Origin: an uncultured Muribaculaceae bacterium
GTDB taxonomy: Bacteria > Bacteroidota > Bacteroidia > Bacteroidales > Muribaculaceae
Direction of reading: 5' to 3'
DNA: 64,000 nucleotides
Assembly: GCA_958439725.1 (NCBI GenBank)
Contig: CAUBWJ010000002.1
Span: forward strand, 62,001-126,000
Below the pieces are notes generated by a model. It was not told the origin of the DNA. It saw only the letters and a program-made list of their open reading frames with translations, and did no database searches. Below, piece by piece: positions 26,294 to 34,738 of this stretch. A program made the translations under genes and the position numbers. Every line of letters begins with the position of its first letter. The stretch's first letter is position 1.

Positions 26294-27634
26294 TTATTTG
26301 TCGTTTTCTCCCGGCTCGTAAGAATAGTTTACGAGATTACCTGCAAAATAATTATCGTAGGCCGACATGTCGATAAGGCCGTGTCCCGAAAGGTTGAACA
26401 GTATGACTTTCTCTTCCCCGGTTTCCTTGCATTTGTTGGCCTCATTGATTGTTGCTGCAATGGCATGGCATGATTCCGGCGCGGGTATGATGCCTTCGGC
26501 GCGGGCGAAAAGCACTCCAGCGTTGAACGCCTCAATCTGCTGGATATCCACCGCTTCAATGAGATTGTCTTTAAGTAACTGTGAGACTATTACACCTGCA
26601 CCATGGTAACGCAGACCTCCGGCGTGGATATTGGCGGGGGTGAACTTGTGTCCGAGCGTGAACATTGGCAAAAGGGGAGTGTAGCCGGCCTCATCACCGA
26701 AGTCATAACGGAATTCTCCTTTGGTGAGTTTGGGGCATGAAGCGGGTTCGGCAGCAATGAAACGGGTTTTCTTGCCTTCAAGTATATTATGGCGCAGGAA
26801 GGGGAATGAGATGCCACCGAAGTTGGACCCGCCGCCGAAACAAGCAATCACGATATCGGGATACTCTCCGGCCATTTTCATCTGTTTCTCTGCCTCGAGG
26901 CCTATGACGGTCTGGTGGAGCGTTACATGAGAAAGAACTGAACCGAGGGTGTATTTGCAGTTCGGAGTAGTGGTGGCCAGTTCTATGGCTTCGGAAATGG
27001 CTGTGCCGAGAGAGCCCTGATGGGAGGGTGTGGCGGTGAGAATGTCTTTTCCCGCGCGCGTGCTCATGGAGGGAGATGCAGTGACCTGCGCTCCGAAGGT
27101 CTGCATGATACTACGCCGGTAAGGTTTCTGTTCGTAAGAAATCTTTACCTGGTAGACAGCTGCCTCCAGTCCAAAAAGCTTTGCAGCGTAAGCCAGTGAG
27201 GCACCCCATTGTCCGGCACCGGTCTCGGTCGTGACATTTTTGACGCCCTCCTGTTTGCAGTAGTATGCCTGTGGAATGGCCGAATTGAGTTTATGGGAAC
27301 CCATCGGGCTCACGCTCTCGTTCTTAAAATAGATATGAGCGGGAGTTCCTAATGCCTTTTCGAGACCATAGGCACGCACAAGAGGGGTGGAACGATAATA
27401 TTTATACATATCGCGTACTTCCTCCGGAATATCAATCCATCGGTGTGTCTGGTCGAATTCCTGACGGCAAAGCTCTTTAGCGAAGATAGGGAAGAGGTCT
27501 TCGGGTTTTAAAACCTCTTTGGTCGCCGGATTGAGCGGCGGAAGAGGTTTGTTGACCATATCGGCCTGAATGTTATACCATTGTGTCGGAATCTCCGATT
27601 CGGGAAGAAAGAAGCGCTTAATTTTGTTGCTCAT
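26294..27634 (-). CDS. trpB: Tryptophan synthase beta chain, TrpB2 type
   Basis: A 446-residue PLP enzyme that joins indole and serine to make tryptophan. The N-terminal extension (RFFLPESEIPTQWYNIQADM) and length place it in the TrpB2 group, not the classical 400-residue TrpB that pairs with TrpA. The PLP lysine is Lys115 in PMGSHKLNSA; TETGAGQWGASLA is the carboxylate loop and CFGGGSNFGG the PLP phosphate cradle. No other trp genes are near, which is normal for TrpB2, thought to salvage indole. It stands alone between two terminator/promoter regions and is divergent from the aquaporin gene. Confidence 0.93.
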   Translation of the reverse strand: MSNKIKRFFLPESEIPTQWYNIQADMVNKPLPPLNPATKEVLKPEDLFPIFAKELCRQEFDQTHRWIDIPEEVRDMYKYYRSTPLVRAYGLEKALGTPAHIYFKNESVSPMGSHKLNSAIPQAYYCKQEGVKNVTTETGAGQWGASLAYAAKLFGLEAAVYQVKISYEQKPYRRSIMQTFGAQVTASPSMSTRAGKDILTATPSHQGSLGTAISEAIELATTTPNCKYTLGSVLSHVTLHQTVIGLEAEKQMKMAGEYPDIVIACFGGGSNFGGISFPFLRHNILEGKKTRFIAAEPASCPKLTKGEFRYDFGDEAGYTPLLPMFTLGHKFTPANIHAGGLRYHGAGVIVSQLLKDNLIEAVDIQQIEAFNAGVLFARAEGIIPAPESCHAIAATINEANKCKETGEEKVILFNLSGHGLIDMSAYDNYFAGNLVNYSYEPGENDK

Positions 27635-27677
27635 GACATAAAAAATTAAAAAACTGACGTTTTTAGGAAAAAATAAT

Positions 27678-27716
27678 TACCTTTGGGTGAAAGTGCTTTT
27701 CACCGATGCAAAAATA
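27678..27716. promoter_or_regulatory. Divergent -7 elements of trpB and the aquaporin gene around an inverted repeat
   Basis: TACCTTTG (27678-27685, plus) and TATTTTTG (27709-27716, minus) face each other. Between them lies the inverted repeat GGTGAAA-5 nt-TTTCACC (27686-27704). Both start sites would fall in or beside the repeat, which could be an operator or a 5' leader hairpin. The plus-strand leader to the aquaporin ATG would be about 160 nt. Confidence 0.45.
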
Positions 27717-27854
27717 TAAAATTACTCATTAATAAATTTTGTATTTATACATTATCGGCGAAAATTATCCATGAGATTGAAAAATGAGGGCCTTAAAAGA
27801 TACAACTCCTTATTTTATTGTTATAAGATTGAATACCCAAAATTAAAAGTATAT

Positions 27855-28550
27855 ATGAAAAAACTATTTGCTGAAGGAATCGGAACGATGTTTCTGGTAC
27901 TTCTTGCCTGCGGAAGCGCGGTACTTGCCGGTCCGTCTATCGGAGGCCTTGGAATTGGTCTTTGTTTTGGCCTTGTTCTTGTCTGCCTGTGTTATGCAAT
28001 CGGAAACATTTCCGGCTGTCATGTAAATCCGGCAGTTTCAATTGCCATGTTCCTTGCCGGACGTATGATCGGTAAGGAATGCGTTCTCTACATAATAGCC
28101 CAGCTGATAGGCGCTACGGTAGGTGCAGGCTTCCTCTATGCTCTGTTCAATATGGGAGCCGGCTTCAACTACGGCGGAATAACAGCCGCCAGCGGCAGCT
28201 ATTTAGCCACCAACGTTCTTCAGCCCGGTGCTACTTCGGTTATGGCTCTGTTTACTGAAGTGCTTCTGACTTTCTTTTTTGTCCTTGTGGTGCTCGGAGC
28301 CACTGACGAAAAGAAAGGTTTCGGCAAATTCGCGGGTCTTGCCATAGGCCTTGCGCTCGGTCTGGTGAATATCGTAGGTATTCCTGTGGATAACTGCTCG
28401 GTCAACCCGGCACGCAGTTTTGGGCCGGCCGTTTTCGATCCTTCGGCCTGGGGTGATTTCTGGATAATGGTAGTCGGCCCGATAATCGGTGCGGTTATTG
28501 CAGTGGTTTGCTGGGCTGCCGTAGCAAAAGCTCAGAAGTCAATAGAGTAA
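27855..28550 (+). CDS. aqpZ: Aquaporin, AqpZ-like
   Basis: A 231-residue MIP-family channel. I chose the ATG at 27855 (MKKLFAEGIGTMFLVLLACG), because the family starts there; in-frame codons further upstream add only non-homologous sequence. Six membrane helices and the two pore motifs HVNPAV (NPA 58-60) and SVNPARS (NPA 184-186) are present. Compared with the E. coli AqpZ selectivity filter as I remember it (Phe43, His174, Thr183, Arg189), this protein keeps Phe (LCFGL) and Arg (PARS) but seems to have Asn in place of the His and Cys in place of Thr, so its substrate range may differ. Single gene followed by a hairpin. Confidence 0.92.
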   Translation: MKKLFAEGIGTMFLVLLACGSAVLAGPSIGGLGIGLCFGLVLVCLCYAIGNISGCHVNPAVSIAMFLAGRMIGKECVLYIIAQLIGATVGAGFLYALFNMGAGFNYGGITAASGSYLATNVLQPGATSVMALFTEVLLTFFFVLVVLGATDEKKGFGKFAGLAIGLALGLVNIVGIPVDNCSVNPARSFGPAVFDPSAWGDFWIMVVGPIIGAVIAVVCWAAVAKAQKSIE

Positions 28551-28584
28551 AAGCCTCTTCAATAGCTATTAAAAGGTAATAACC

Positions 28585-28630
28585 GGTTCCCGGTTTCGCA
28601 ATGAGAGTTCTCCTGCGAAAGCGGGAATCC
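28585..28630 (+). terminator. Hairpin after the aquaporin gene, probable terminator
   Basis: GGTTCCCGGTTTCGC pairs with GCGAAAGCGGGAATCC (one bulge, one mismatch) around a 15-nt loop, 35 nt after the aquaporin stop, followed by a T-rich stretch (GTTTGTTTTG). The T-run is imperfect. Confidence 0.55.
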
Positions 28631-28697
28631 GTTTGTTTTGCCGTAAAAAAGATTGCCATCAAGAATTTTTCCCTTAATTTAGTGTCGTAATTCCTTA

Positions 28698-28946
28698 ATG
28701 AAGGATATAGCGATTGAATTTATGGAAGAAAAGAAGAAGGTAGGGTATAAATCGGCACTGAGATGGATACTGCCCATATGTGGACTTTGTGCCATAGCAT
28801 TATTGCTGTGGCAGTGCTGGGTGATAATCCGTAATCCGGCCGACCCTGAAGGGCTGAGAGGTCTTATCGATCCCCTGATAATGGTAGCGGCGTTCGGTTT
28901 CATTTATCTTAAAGTAAGACAGGAAAAGAAGGAGGAGAAGAAATGA
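28698..28946 (+). CDS. Small two-helix membrane protein upstream of lysO
   Basis: An 82-residue protein with two membrane helices (about residues 22-42 and 57-73) and a highly charged tail (RQEKKEEKK). I do not recognise a named family. A second ATG at 28722 is a possible start. It overlaps the first lysO gene by 4 nt (ATGA), so it is translated with the exporter and may be an accessory or assembly partner. Function unknown. Confidence 0.65.
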   Translation: MKDIAIEFMEEKKKVGYKSALRWILPICGLCAIALLLWQCWVIIRNPADPEGLRGLIDPLIMVAAFGFIYLKVRQEKKEEKK

Positions 28947-29218
28947 CGCCGATGTTTATTCTTCTTGGAATGCTTTCCATAGGCTTCCTTTTGAGAAAAA
29001 TCAATATGCCTAAATTCCCTTCGTGGGTACTGACGGGGATTGTTTCCTTGCTCCTGTTTTTCTTCGGAGCAGCCGTGGGGGCAGATAAGGCCGTAGAAGT
29101 CGAGATTGGACATTTAGGAGCAAAAGCGCTTTTGCTCGGTTTGGTCGGAGCTATCGGCAGCGCTGTAGCGGCATACGGATTTCTTCAACTTCTTGACCGA
29201 TACAGAAAGCGAAAATGA
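28943..29218 (+). CDS. lysO: LysO-family lysine exporter, N-terminal half (split gene)
   Basis: A 91-residue membrane protein with three hydrophobic helices and the LLRKINMPKFPSWVLTGI stretch that corresponds to the first part of LysO (DUF340), the L-lysine exporter described in E. coli (YbjE). The C-terminal half is the next gene, which overlaps it by 4 nt (ATGA). The separation is at the natural boundary between the two halves, and both open frames are intact, so this looks like a genuine two-gene version as in other Bacteroidetes and not a recent break. Confidence 0.8.
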   Translation: MTPMFILLGMLSIGFLLRKINMPKFPSWVLTGIVSLLLFFFGAAVGADKAVEVEIGHLGAKALLLGLVGAIGSAVAAYGFLQLLDRYRKRK

Positions 29219-29844
29219 AAGGGAGTCTGATTGCCATACTGATGTTTGCGGCCGGAATAGCGGCTGCTCATTTTCATATCATTCCGGATGATATAACTGT
29301 CAGAGCGCATGACCTTGCTCTCTATACGCTCTATGCGCTTCTGGCGTTGGTAGGGTTCGAATTCGGTCATAACAACATGATGGGTACACTACGTGGGATA
29401 GATGCCCCGTTGTTTTTTCTTCCGTTTTTCTCTATAGCCGGTACGTTGGTGGCAACGGTGGCATTGGGAATGCTTTTCGGTCAGTGGTCAGTCAAAGATT
29501 ATCTTGCTGTTGGAAGCGGCATGGGATATTATTCTCTGTCATCACTTCTCATTCTTGATGTGAGGGGACCGGAGCTTGGAGCGGGACTTGCAACTCAGCT
29601 TGCCATGCTGGCTTTTCTGACCAATATGAGCCGTGAACTTGTAGCGCTGACCTGCGCTCCGATGTTCCGGAGATATTTCGGGCGACTGGGACCGGTTGCG
29701 GCAGCGGGGGTCACATCGGTGGATGTCACATTGCCTGTGATAGTGAAAGTTTGCGGCCAGCAGACAATGGTTGTGGCGGTAGTCAATGGCATAGTGCTGG
29801 AATTGACAGTGCCGTTGCTTGTCACATTTTTCTGCAGTTTATAA
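29215..29844 (+). CDS. lysO: LysO-family lysine exporter, C-terminal half (split gene)
   Basis: A 209-residue membrane protein with about six helices. The segments YALLALVGFEFGH, GSGMGYYSLSSLLI, LAFLTNMSRELVAL and the AAAGVTSVDVTLPVIVKVCG region match the conserved core of LysO, including the charged residues in the membrane. It overlaps the N-terminal half gene by 4 nt and should form one transporter with it. It converges on pncB. Confidence 0.85.
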   Translation: MKGSLIAILMFAAGIAAAHFHIIPDDITVRAHDLALYTLYALLALVGFEFGHNNMMGTLRGIDAPLFFLPFFSIAGTLVATVALGMLFGQWSVKDYLAVGSGMGYYSLSSLLILDVRGPELGAGLATQLAMLAFLTNMSRELVALTCAPMFRRYFGRLGPVAAAGVTSVDVTLPVIVKVCGQQTMVVAVVNGIVLELTVPLLVTFFCSL

Positions 29845-29893
29845 AAGTCAGGAGACGTGTATTTCTGAAAATGGGAAAAGGGATGCGGTTTTT

Positions 29894-31099
29894 CTATTCT
29901 TTGAAATGGATAGCCTCCATGAAACGGCGCACGACTTCGGGCTTGCCGGTATATTTGCCTTTGTCCTCGCTTAATTTGCAGGTGTCGTTATAGAAATTCC
30001 AGCTTTCAGTGATTTTCACGGCCACGAGTTTGATTACTATGTTGCGGGGAACGATGCCCGGGAAATCATTAGTGAAGTGCGTGCCGATGCCGAATGAGGG
30101 CATGACGAGACGTGAGGCAACCCTATTGATTTCTATTGCCTCATCAGTGTCCAGACCATTGCTGAAAACAACCTGTTTGGACAACGGATCAATGCCGAGG
30201 CTCCGATATTTTTCCACAATCTTTTCAAGCTGATCGAGATTGTCGCCACTGTCCACTCGAAGTCCTTTGAACATATTGGCATAGTCTTCCGAAAAATTAA
30301 GACTGAATATGTTCCATCCATAAGTGTCATATAGATAAGTACCGAGTGCTCCACGGAAAGTCCGGGCCCAGACTTTCATGGCAATATTGTTGGACATCTG
30401 TGGGCCATACATTCCGGCTATAGCGCAAATAAACTCGTGTGCCATCGTTCCGATAGGGGTAAGGTCGTACTTCATGGCAAGATAAACGTTGCTTGTGCCA
30501 ACGAAGCGTCCCGGCCCTGAAAAATCTTTATTTGCTCGTGAAAGCATCTTCACAAGAGTTTCATGTGCCTCGAACGACGCCCTGCGCCGAGTTCCGAAAT
30601 CACTGAACATGCATCCGGACTTAATCAGTCGTTCTCCTTTTTCATAGGATCTTTGTGCAAAATCGTCGAGGTCCATCCGGCTGCTCTGGCCGGTCATCTC
30701 ATAATATAGTTCTGAAACGATGGCAAGCACTTTCACTTCGAGAAGAATAGTATCGCTCCAGCTCCCCTCGAATTCAATTTCAAGATGTCCTTCTGCATCC
30801 TGCTTAACGGTGACCCATCGGCTGTCATAGCGGAAGCCGCGGAGGAATGTATAGAACCAGAACGGAATATAATTGCATCTCCGCTTCATGAAATCAATCT
30901 CCTCCTCGGTTATGACCACATTTTCGAGCATCTTTATCTGCCGTCTGAGTTCGTCGGCGAATCCTTCGGGATAAATAGTATTGTCCCGGTCTTTGAACCG
31001 ATATTTTACCTGCGCTCTCGGATAGTTCTCGATTACGGCACAGCACATGGTGAACTTGTAGAGGTCATCGTCGGTAAAATGTGTGATAATTTGTCTCAT
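29894..31099 (-). CDS. pncB: Nicotinate phosphoribosyltransferase
   Basis: A 401-residue enzyme that makes nicotinate mononucleotide from nicotinate and PRPP (Preiss-Handler NAD salvage). Family stretches: the start IITHFTDDDLYKFTM, VKYRFKDRD, FGTRRRASFEAHE, SNVYLAMKYDLTPIGTMAHE (catalytic His near here), FSEDYANMFKGLRVDSGDN and VFSNGLDTDEAIEI. Its start is 10 nt after pncA, so the salvage enzymes acting one after the other are made from one transcript. Confidence 0.96.
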   Translation of the reverse strand: MRQIITHFTDDDLYKFTMCCAVIENYPRAQVKYRFKDRDNTIYPEGFADELRRQIKMLENVVITEEEIDFMKRRCNYIPFWFYTFLRGFRYDSRWVTVKQDAEGHLEIEFEGSWSDTILLEVKVLAIVSELYYEMTGQSSRMDLDDFAQRSYEKGERLIKSGCMFSDFGTRRRASFEAHETLVKMLSRANKDFSGPGRFVGTSNVYLAMKYDLTPIGTMAHEFICAIAGMYGPQMSNNIAMKVWARTFRGALGTYLYDTYGWNIFSLNFSEDYANMFKGLRVDSGDNLDQLEKIVEKYRSLGIDPLSKQVVFSNGLDTDEAIEINRVASRLVMPSFGIGTHFTNDFPGIVPRNIVIKLVAVKITESWNFYNDTCKLSEDKGKYTGKPEVVRRFMEAIHFKE

Positions 31100-31109
31100 G
31101 TCTGAATAG

Positions 31110-31673
31110 TTAATCGTGGTTGAAACCGTATTGGTTTATAATCTTTTCAAGAGCTTTGCCATCATCCAGAGACGGGGAGAAGCGTCGGAATACAGTAAAG
31201 TCTAAATCAGGAAGAAACCGGGATGCATCCAGCAAAGTATTGAGCACGCATACGTCGCCTGCGAGGCCACAGATATCTATTTGTCCTATGCCATATTTGC
31301 GTGTGACGGTGAGGATAAAATCCGCAGCCTTAGGATTCTGAAAAATCGAATATTGATCCTGATCCTTTTCGCATCCCTTGTGGAGGATGAAAGTCTCGCC
31401 AGCTGTGGAATAAGCGGCTTCAAACACAGAGGGCCAGATGGCGGCTCCCACTGTGTCGTGAACGCAGTGGCGCGGCCATTCACCGCCATGATCTTTGAAA
31501 GAGCAATGATTATATGGATGACGGTCGGCAGTGATTATTTTCACGGCATATCTTTCGTCGGATAATAAAATATAATCGGCGAGCCGGTCCATTGCCGGTA
31601 ACGCTCCCGGAACTGGCAGAGCGCCGTTTATGAAATCGACCTGAGGGTCGACGATGAGAATCATTCTTTCCAT
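31110..31673 (-). CDS. pncA: Nicotinamidase, isochorismatase-like cysteine hydrolase
   Basis: A 187-residue amidase that turns nicotinamide into nicotinate for the PncB enzyme encoded next. I chose the ATG at 31673 (MERMILIVDPQ); an upstream TTG at 31703 would add ten unlikely residues, and the ATG at 31664 is also possible. The catalytic triad is visible: Asp in IVDPQVDF, Lys in FILHKGCEKD and Cys in GLAGDVCVLNT. The metal-site residues correspond to ADRHPYNHCSF. Upstream of it are 164 nt to the acyltransferase gene in which I see no other gene. Confidence 0.9.
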   Translation of the reverse strand: MERMILIVDPQVDFINGALPVPGALPAMDRLADYILLSDERYAVKIITADRHPYNHCSFKDHGGEWPRHCVHDTVGAAIWPSVFEAAYSTAGETFILHKGCEKDQDQYSIFQNPKAADFILTVTRKYGIGQIDICGLAGDVCVLNTLLDASRFLPDLDFTVFRRFSPSLDDGKALEKIINQYGFNHD

Positions 31674-31837
31674 AGGTGATATCGAAAGTTTATTTTTTAA
31701 CAAATCCCGGTATCCTATTGTTGAGAAAAAATCAAGCCAACGTGAACAAAGAAATATGCATTGATGTTATATAGCCAAAGAGAAGGCATTTTGCTGACGT
31801 TATTAAAAAGTCACACCATCTTAATAGATTGACCTTC

Positions 31838-32974
31838 TCAGCCCCGGTCTCCGCGGACCGTGGGCTCTTTTTTTATATACGGCATGCGGATAAAGCCGCT
31901 TTTAGACAGGTTCCTTATTGCAGTCACGACAATAAGAGGCACAGCTACACCGACTATGGAATATAGAATCCAGAAAATATCGTCATGATTATTGAAATGT
32001 ATTACCATGTGGCACCCAATCTGAGCAGGGTCCAGACCATACCACCATATTTTTATCAGGCTTACTAACTTGAAGCTGATTATATGGAATATAAATACAT
32101 ACAGAGTGTTGTCGCCTATGAATACGAGAAGGTTCCTTAACCGACCATCCTTTGCGTCTATAATTGAGGATAAATAGTGAACAGCAAGGAATCCGATGGT
32201 TCCGGTGAGGGGGAGTGTGATGAGGTCGGCAAGTTTGCCGGAGTTGTTCATTCCTGAAAAATGGAGTTTGGCCGAAACAAGAAGAATGGCGAGGTATAAA
32301 AGAAAAAGAGCCCAGTGTCTGCGGATGGCCGGGAGATAGTGGCTGAGGAGCGCACCGATACCGAAGAAAAAGATGCCCCAGGTCTCTCTCCATCCACCTC
32401 CGGCGAGGACGTTTATCTTTACTCCGGAAAGAATATGGAATGCCGTAAAGCCTAGAGACAGCATGCAGACGGCGAGGATTCCTCCCGTAGGAGAAAACTT
32501 TCCTGTGGAGTCGATGGCCTTGTAGATAAGAAGAAAGAGTATACTTGCCACGAATAGCCCGCGGAAAAACCAGAATGCTCCGGCCATAAACTCATCATAA
32601 CCTGACATTCCGGTTATAATCAGAACGGCTCTCTGCAAAGCATTATGAATAGTGTAGGGGTGTGTTACACCACCCGTCCAGTTGCCATATTGCTCATTGA
32701 GGATACCAAAATGGAACCACAGATTGTGGAGCAAAAGAAAAATCAGACTCCCTTTCACGAAGGGGAAATAAAGACCTTTGATTCTTTTTGAAATAAATAA
32801 CCAGGGCTCTGAAAGATATTTTCGGTTGAAAAAATATCCGGCCGCTATGAAAAAGAGCGGCATGTGGAATGTGTAGATGAAGTTGGTGAGCAATTCCGGA
32901 GCTTCGGCATGCCCAATCACCATCAGTATTATGGCTATGCCTTTGGCGATGGAAATAACAGAATCGCGCTTCAT
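31838..32974 (-). CDS. Acyltransferase family membrane protein (Acyl_transf_3)
   Basis: A 378-residue protein with about ten membrane helices, of the acyltransferase-3 group that acylates exopolysaccharide, O-antigen or other envelope sugars from the membrane. The start SVISIAKGIAIILMVIGHAE has the conserved His that is catalytic in the family, and HMPLFFIAAGYFF follows, as expected. The acceptor is not predictable. It follows cdaA by 22 nt in the operon folP-cdaA-acyltransferase. Confidence 0.88.
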   Translation of the reverse strand: MKRDSVISIAKGIAIILMVIGHAEAPELLTNFIYTFHMPLFFIAAGYFFNRKYLSEPWLFISKRIKGLYFPFVKGSLIFLLLHNLWFHFGILNEQYGNWTGGVTHPYTIHNALQRAVLIITGMSGYDEFMAGAFWFFRGLFVASILFLLIYKAIDSTGKFSPTGGILAVCMLSLGFTAFHILSGVKINVLAGGGWRETWGIFFFGIGALLSHYLPAIRRHWALFLLYLAILLVSAKLHFSGMNNSGKLADLITLPLTGTIGFLAVHYLSSIIDAKDGRLRNLLVFIGDNTLYVFIFHIISFKLVSLIKIWWYGLDPAQIGCHMVIHFNNHDDIFWILYSIVGVAVPLIVVTAIRNLSKSGFIRMPYIKKEPTVRGDRG

Positions 32975-32996
32975 GGAGTTGGCTTACAGCAGGAGA

Positions 32997-33776
32997 TTAT
33001 TCGTCGGGTACGAGTTGAGAAAGGCGACGTTCAAGTTCGGTGGACGTCAGTTTCGTATAAAGTTTGCCTTTATAGGCTACGGATATGTTTCCAGTTTCTT
33101 CTGAAACCACTATGGCAAAGGCATCAGTGGCCTGCGCTATGCCCAAAGCCGATCTGTGACGCAGGCCGAGCGCTCTCGGCACATTGCGGTCATGACTTAC
33201 CGGAAGAATGCATCCGGCGGATTTAAGGCGGTTATGGGCAATAATCAGCGCTCCGTCATGCAGCGGGGAGTTTTTGAAGAAGATGTTCTCGATGAGACGG
33301 CTGTTGATCAACGCGTCGATTATATCGCCTGAACGTTCGTAGGATTCAAGCGGTACGGTCTGCTCGATTACAATAAGCGCGCCAGTCTTTGACTTCGACA
33401 TATTCATGCATGCATAGACGATGGGGAGAATCTGCCGTCGTGCATTGGCCTGTCGCTCTTCGGGGCTGGTATGATGGAAAAGATTTGAGATGAACCGCCA
33501 TCGTTTATGGTCGCCGAGGCCTACAAGAAACCTCTTGATCTGGTCCTGGAAAAGAATCACGAGGATAATCAGACCTATGCTCATGAATTTGTCGAGCACA
33601 GTGCCTATGAGCTTCATTTCCAGAATCTGTGACGCAATTATCCAGACAATGAAGAATGTGAGGATACCAAAAAATATATTGATGGTTCCTGAATCCTTCA
33701 TTATCTTGTAGATATAGAAAAGGAGCAAGGCCGCGAGTGCTATGTCGAAGGCATCGAGAATAGAAAAAGTATCCAT
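32997..33776 (-). CDS. cdaA: Diadenylate cyclase (c-di-AMP synthase)
   Basis: A 259-residue CdaA-type enzyme, joining two ATP into the second messenger c-di-AMP. Three N-terminal membrane helices (about residues 8-80) precede the DAC domain with the signature HDGALIIAHN (DGA at 174-176) and ALGLRHRSALG (RHRSA at 206-210), both intact. It is the membrane-bound form that responds to osmotic or cell-wall state in other bacteria. Sits 24 nt after folP, the same arrangement seen in Bacteroides. Confidence 0.95.
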   Translation of the reverse strand: MDTFSILDAFDIALAALLLFYIYKIMKDSGTINIFFGILTFFIVWIIASQILEMKLIGTVLDKFMSIGLIILVILFQDQIKRFLVGLGDHKRWRFISNLFHHTSPEERQANARRQILPIVYACMNMSKSKTGALIVIEQTVPLESYERSGDIIDALINSRLIENIFFKNSPLHDGALIIAHNRLKSAGCILPVSHDRNVPRALGLRHRSALGIAQATDAFAIVVSEETGNISVAYKGKLYTKLTSTELERRLSQLVPDE

Positions 33777-33800
33777 TATATGAAGGCGAGATTGGCTTAC

Positions 33801-34655
33801 TTATGAGTATTGTTTTGTGACAAGTCCGGTAAGGACAAGGGCCTGTCGTGCTTCCTTTACATCATGCACACGGAGAATTGAGGCGCCCTTGGAGAGGGCT
33901 ATGACATTCATTACCGTTGTGGCGTTCAGTGCCTCATCCGGTTTTATTCCAAGCGGACGTGTAAGCATTGACTTACGCGATATCCCGACGAGCAAGGGGA
34001 GACCGAGAAGATTCTCCATGGTTTCGAGATTGCGCATTAATTCGTAGTTCTGCTCAACGGTTTTGGCGAATCCGAACCCCGGGTCAACTATGATATCAGA
34101 GACACCGAGCGCTTCGAGGCGACTGAGAATTATTGAGATCTCTTTAATGACATCGGCGGTCACATCGTCGTAATCCGTAAGGGTCTGCATTGTGGCGGGG
34201 GTACCGCGCATGTGCATGAGAATATAGGGGCATTTCAGGGACGCGACAGTTTCGAGCATGTCGGCGTCGAGTGAGCCTCCGGAAATGTCATTCACTATAT
34301 CGGCGCCAAGAGAAGATATTGCTGTCCGGGCAACGTTGGCGCGAAAAGTATCGACTGAAACCGGGATGTCGGTGTTTACCGACCGGATCGCCTCTAATGC
34401 CGTCTCAAGTCGTCTCAGTTCTTCTGTTTCCGAGACATCAGCCGCGCCTGGACGGGATGAATACGCTCCTATGTCAATCATATCGGCGCCTTGGTCGATC
34501 ATGGACCGGGTGCGCTCAATGATGGATTCACGACTGAGTGTGCGCGAACCCGGGAAGAAGGAATCGGGAGTAGCATTGACTATGCCCATAATCTGTGGGC
34601 GTTCGATCAACCGGATACTTCCTTTTATGTTAAGTGTGAACGGCAGAAAAGCCAT
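33801..34655 (-). CDS. folP: Dihydropteroate synthase
   Basis: A 284-residue TIM-barrel enzyme of folate synthesis joining p-aminobenzoate to the pterin pyrophosphate; target of sulfonamides. Signatures: IMGIVNATPDSFFPGS, MIDIGAYSSRPGA, PVSVDTFRANVA, IVNDISGG, HMRGTPATMQ, IIVDPGFGFAKT, LVGISRKSM and ILRVHDVKE. First gene of the folP-cdaA-acyltransferase operon. Confidence 0.97.
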   Translation of the reverse strand: MAFLPFTLNIKGSIRLIERPQIMGIVNATPDSFFPGSRTLSRESIIERTRSMIDQGADMIDIGAYSSRPGAADVSETEELRRLETALEAIRSVNTDIPVSVDTFRANVARTAISSLGADIVNDISGGSLDADMLETVASLKCPYILMHMRGTPATMQTLTDYDDVTADVIKEISIILSRLEALGVSDIIVDPGFGFAKTVEQNYELMRNLETMENLLGLPLLVGISRKSMLTRPLGIKPDEALNATTVMNVIALSKGASILRVHDVKEARQALVLTGLVTKQYS

Positions 34656-34738
34656 AATAATCAGATGCTCTAAATTCGAGGCTAATTTACAGCATTTTTA
34701 TATGATATGCAAAACTGCGTAATGAGCCATGAGCCTTT

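Noticed and set aside
27771..27854. Upstream start for the aquaporin
   Set aside because: Adds residues without family match; ATG at 27855 begins exactly at the conserved first helix.
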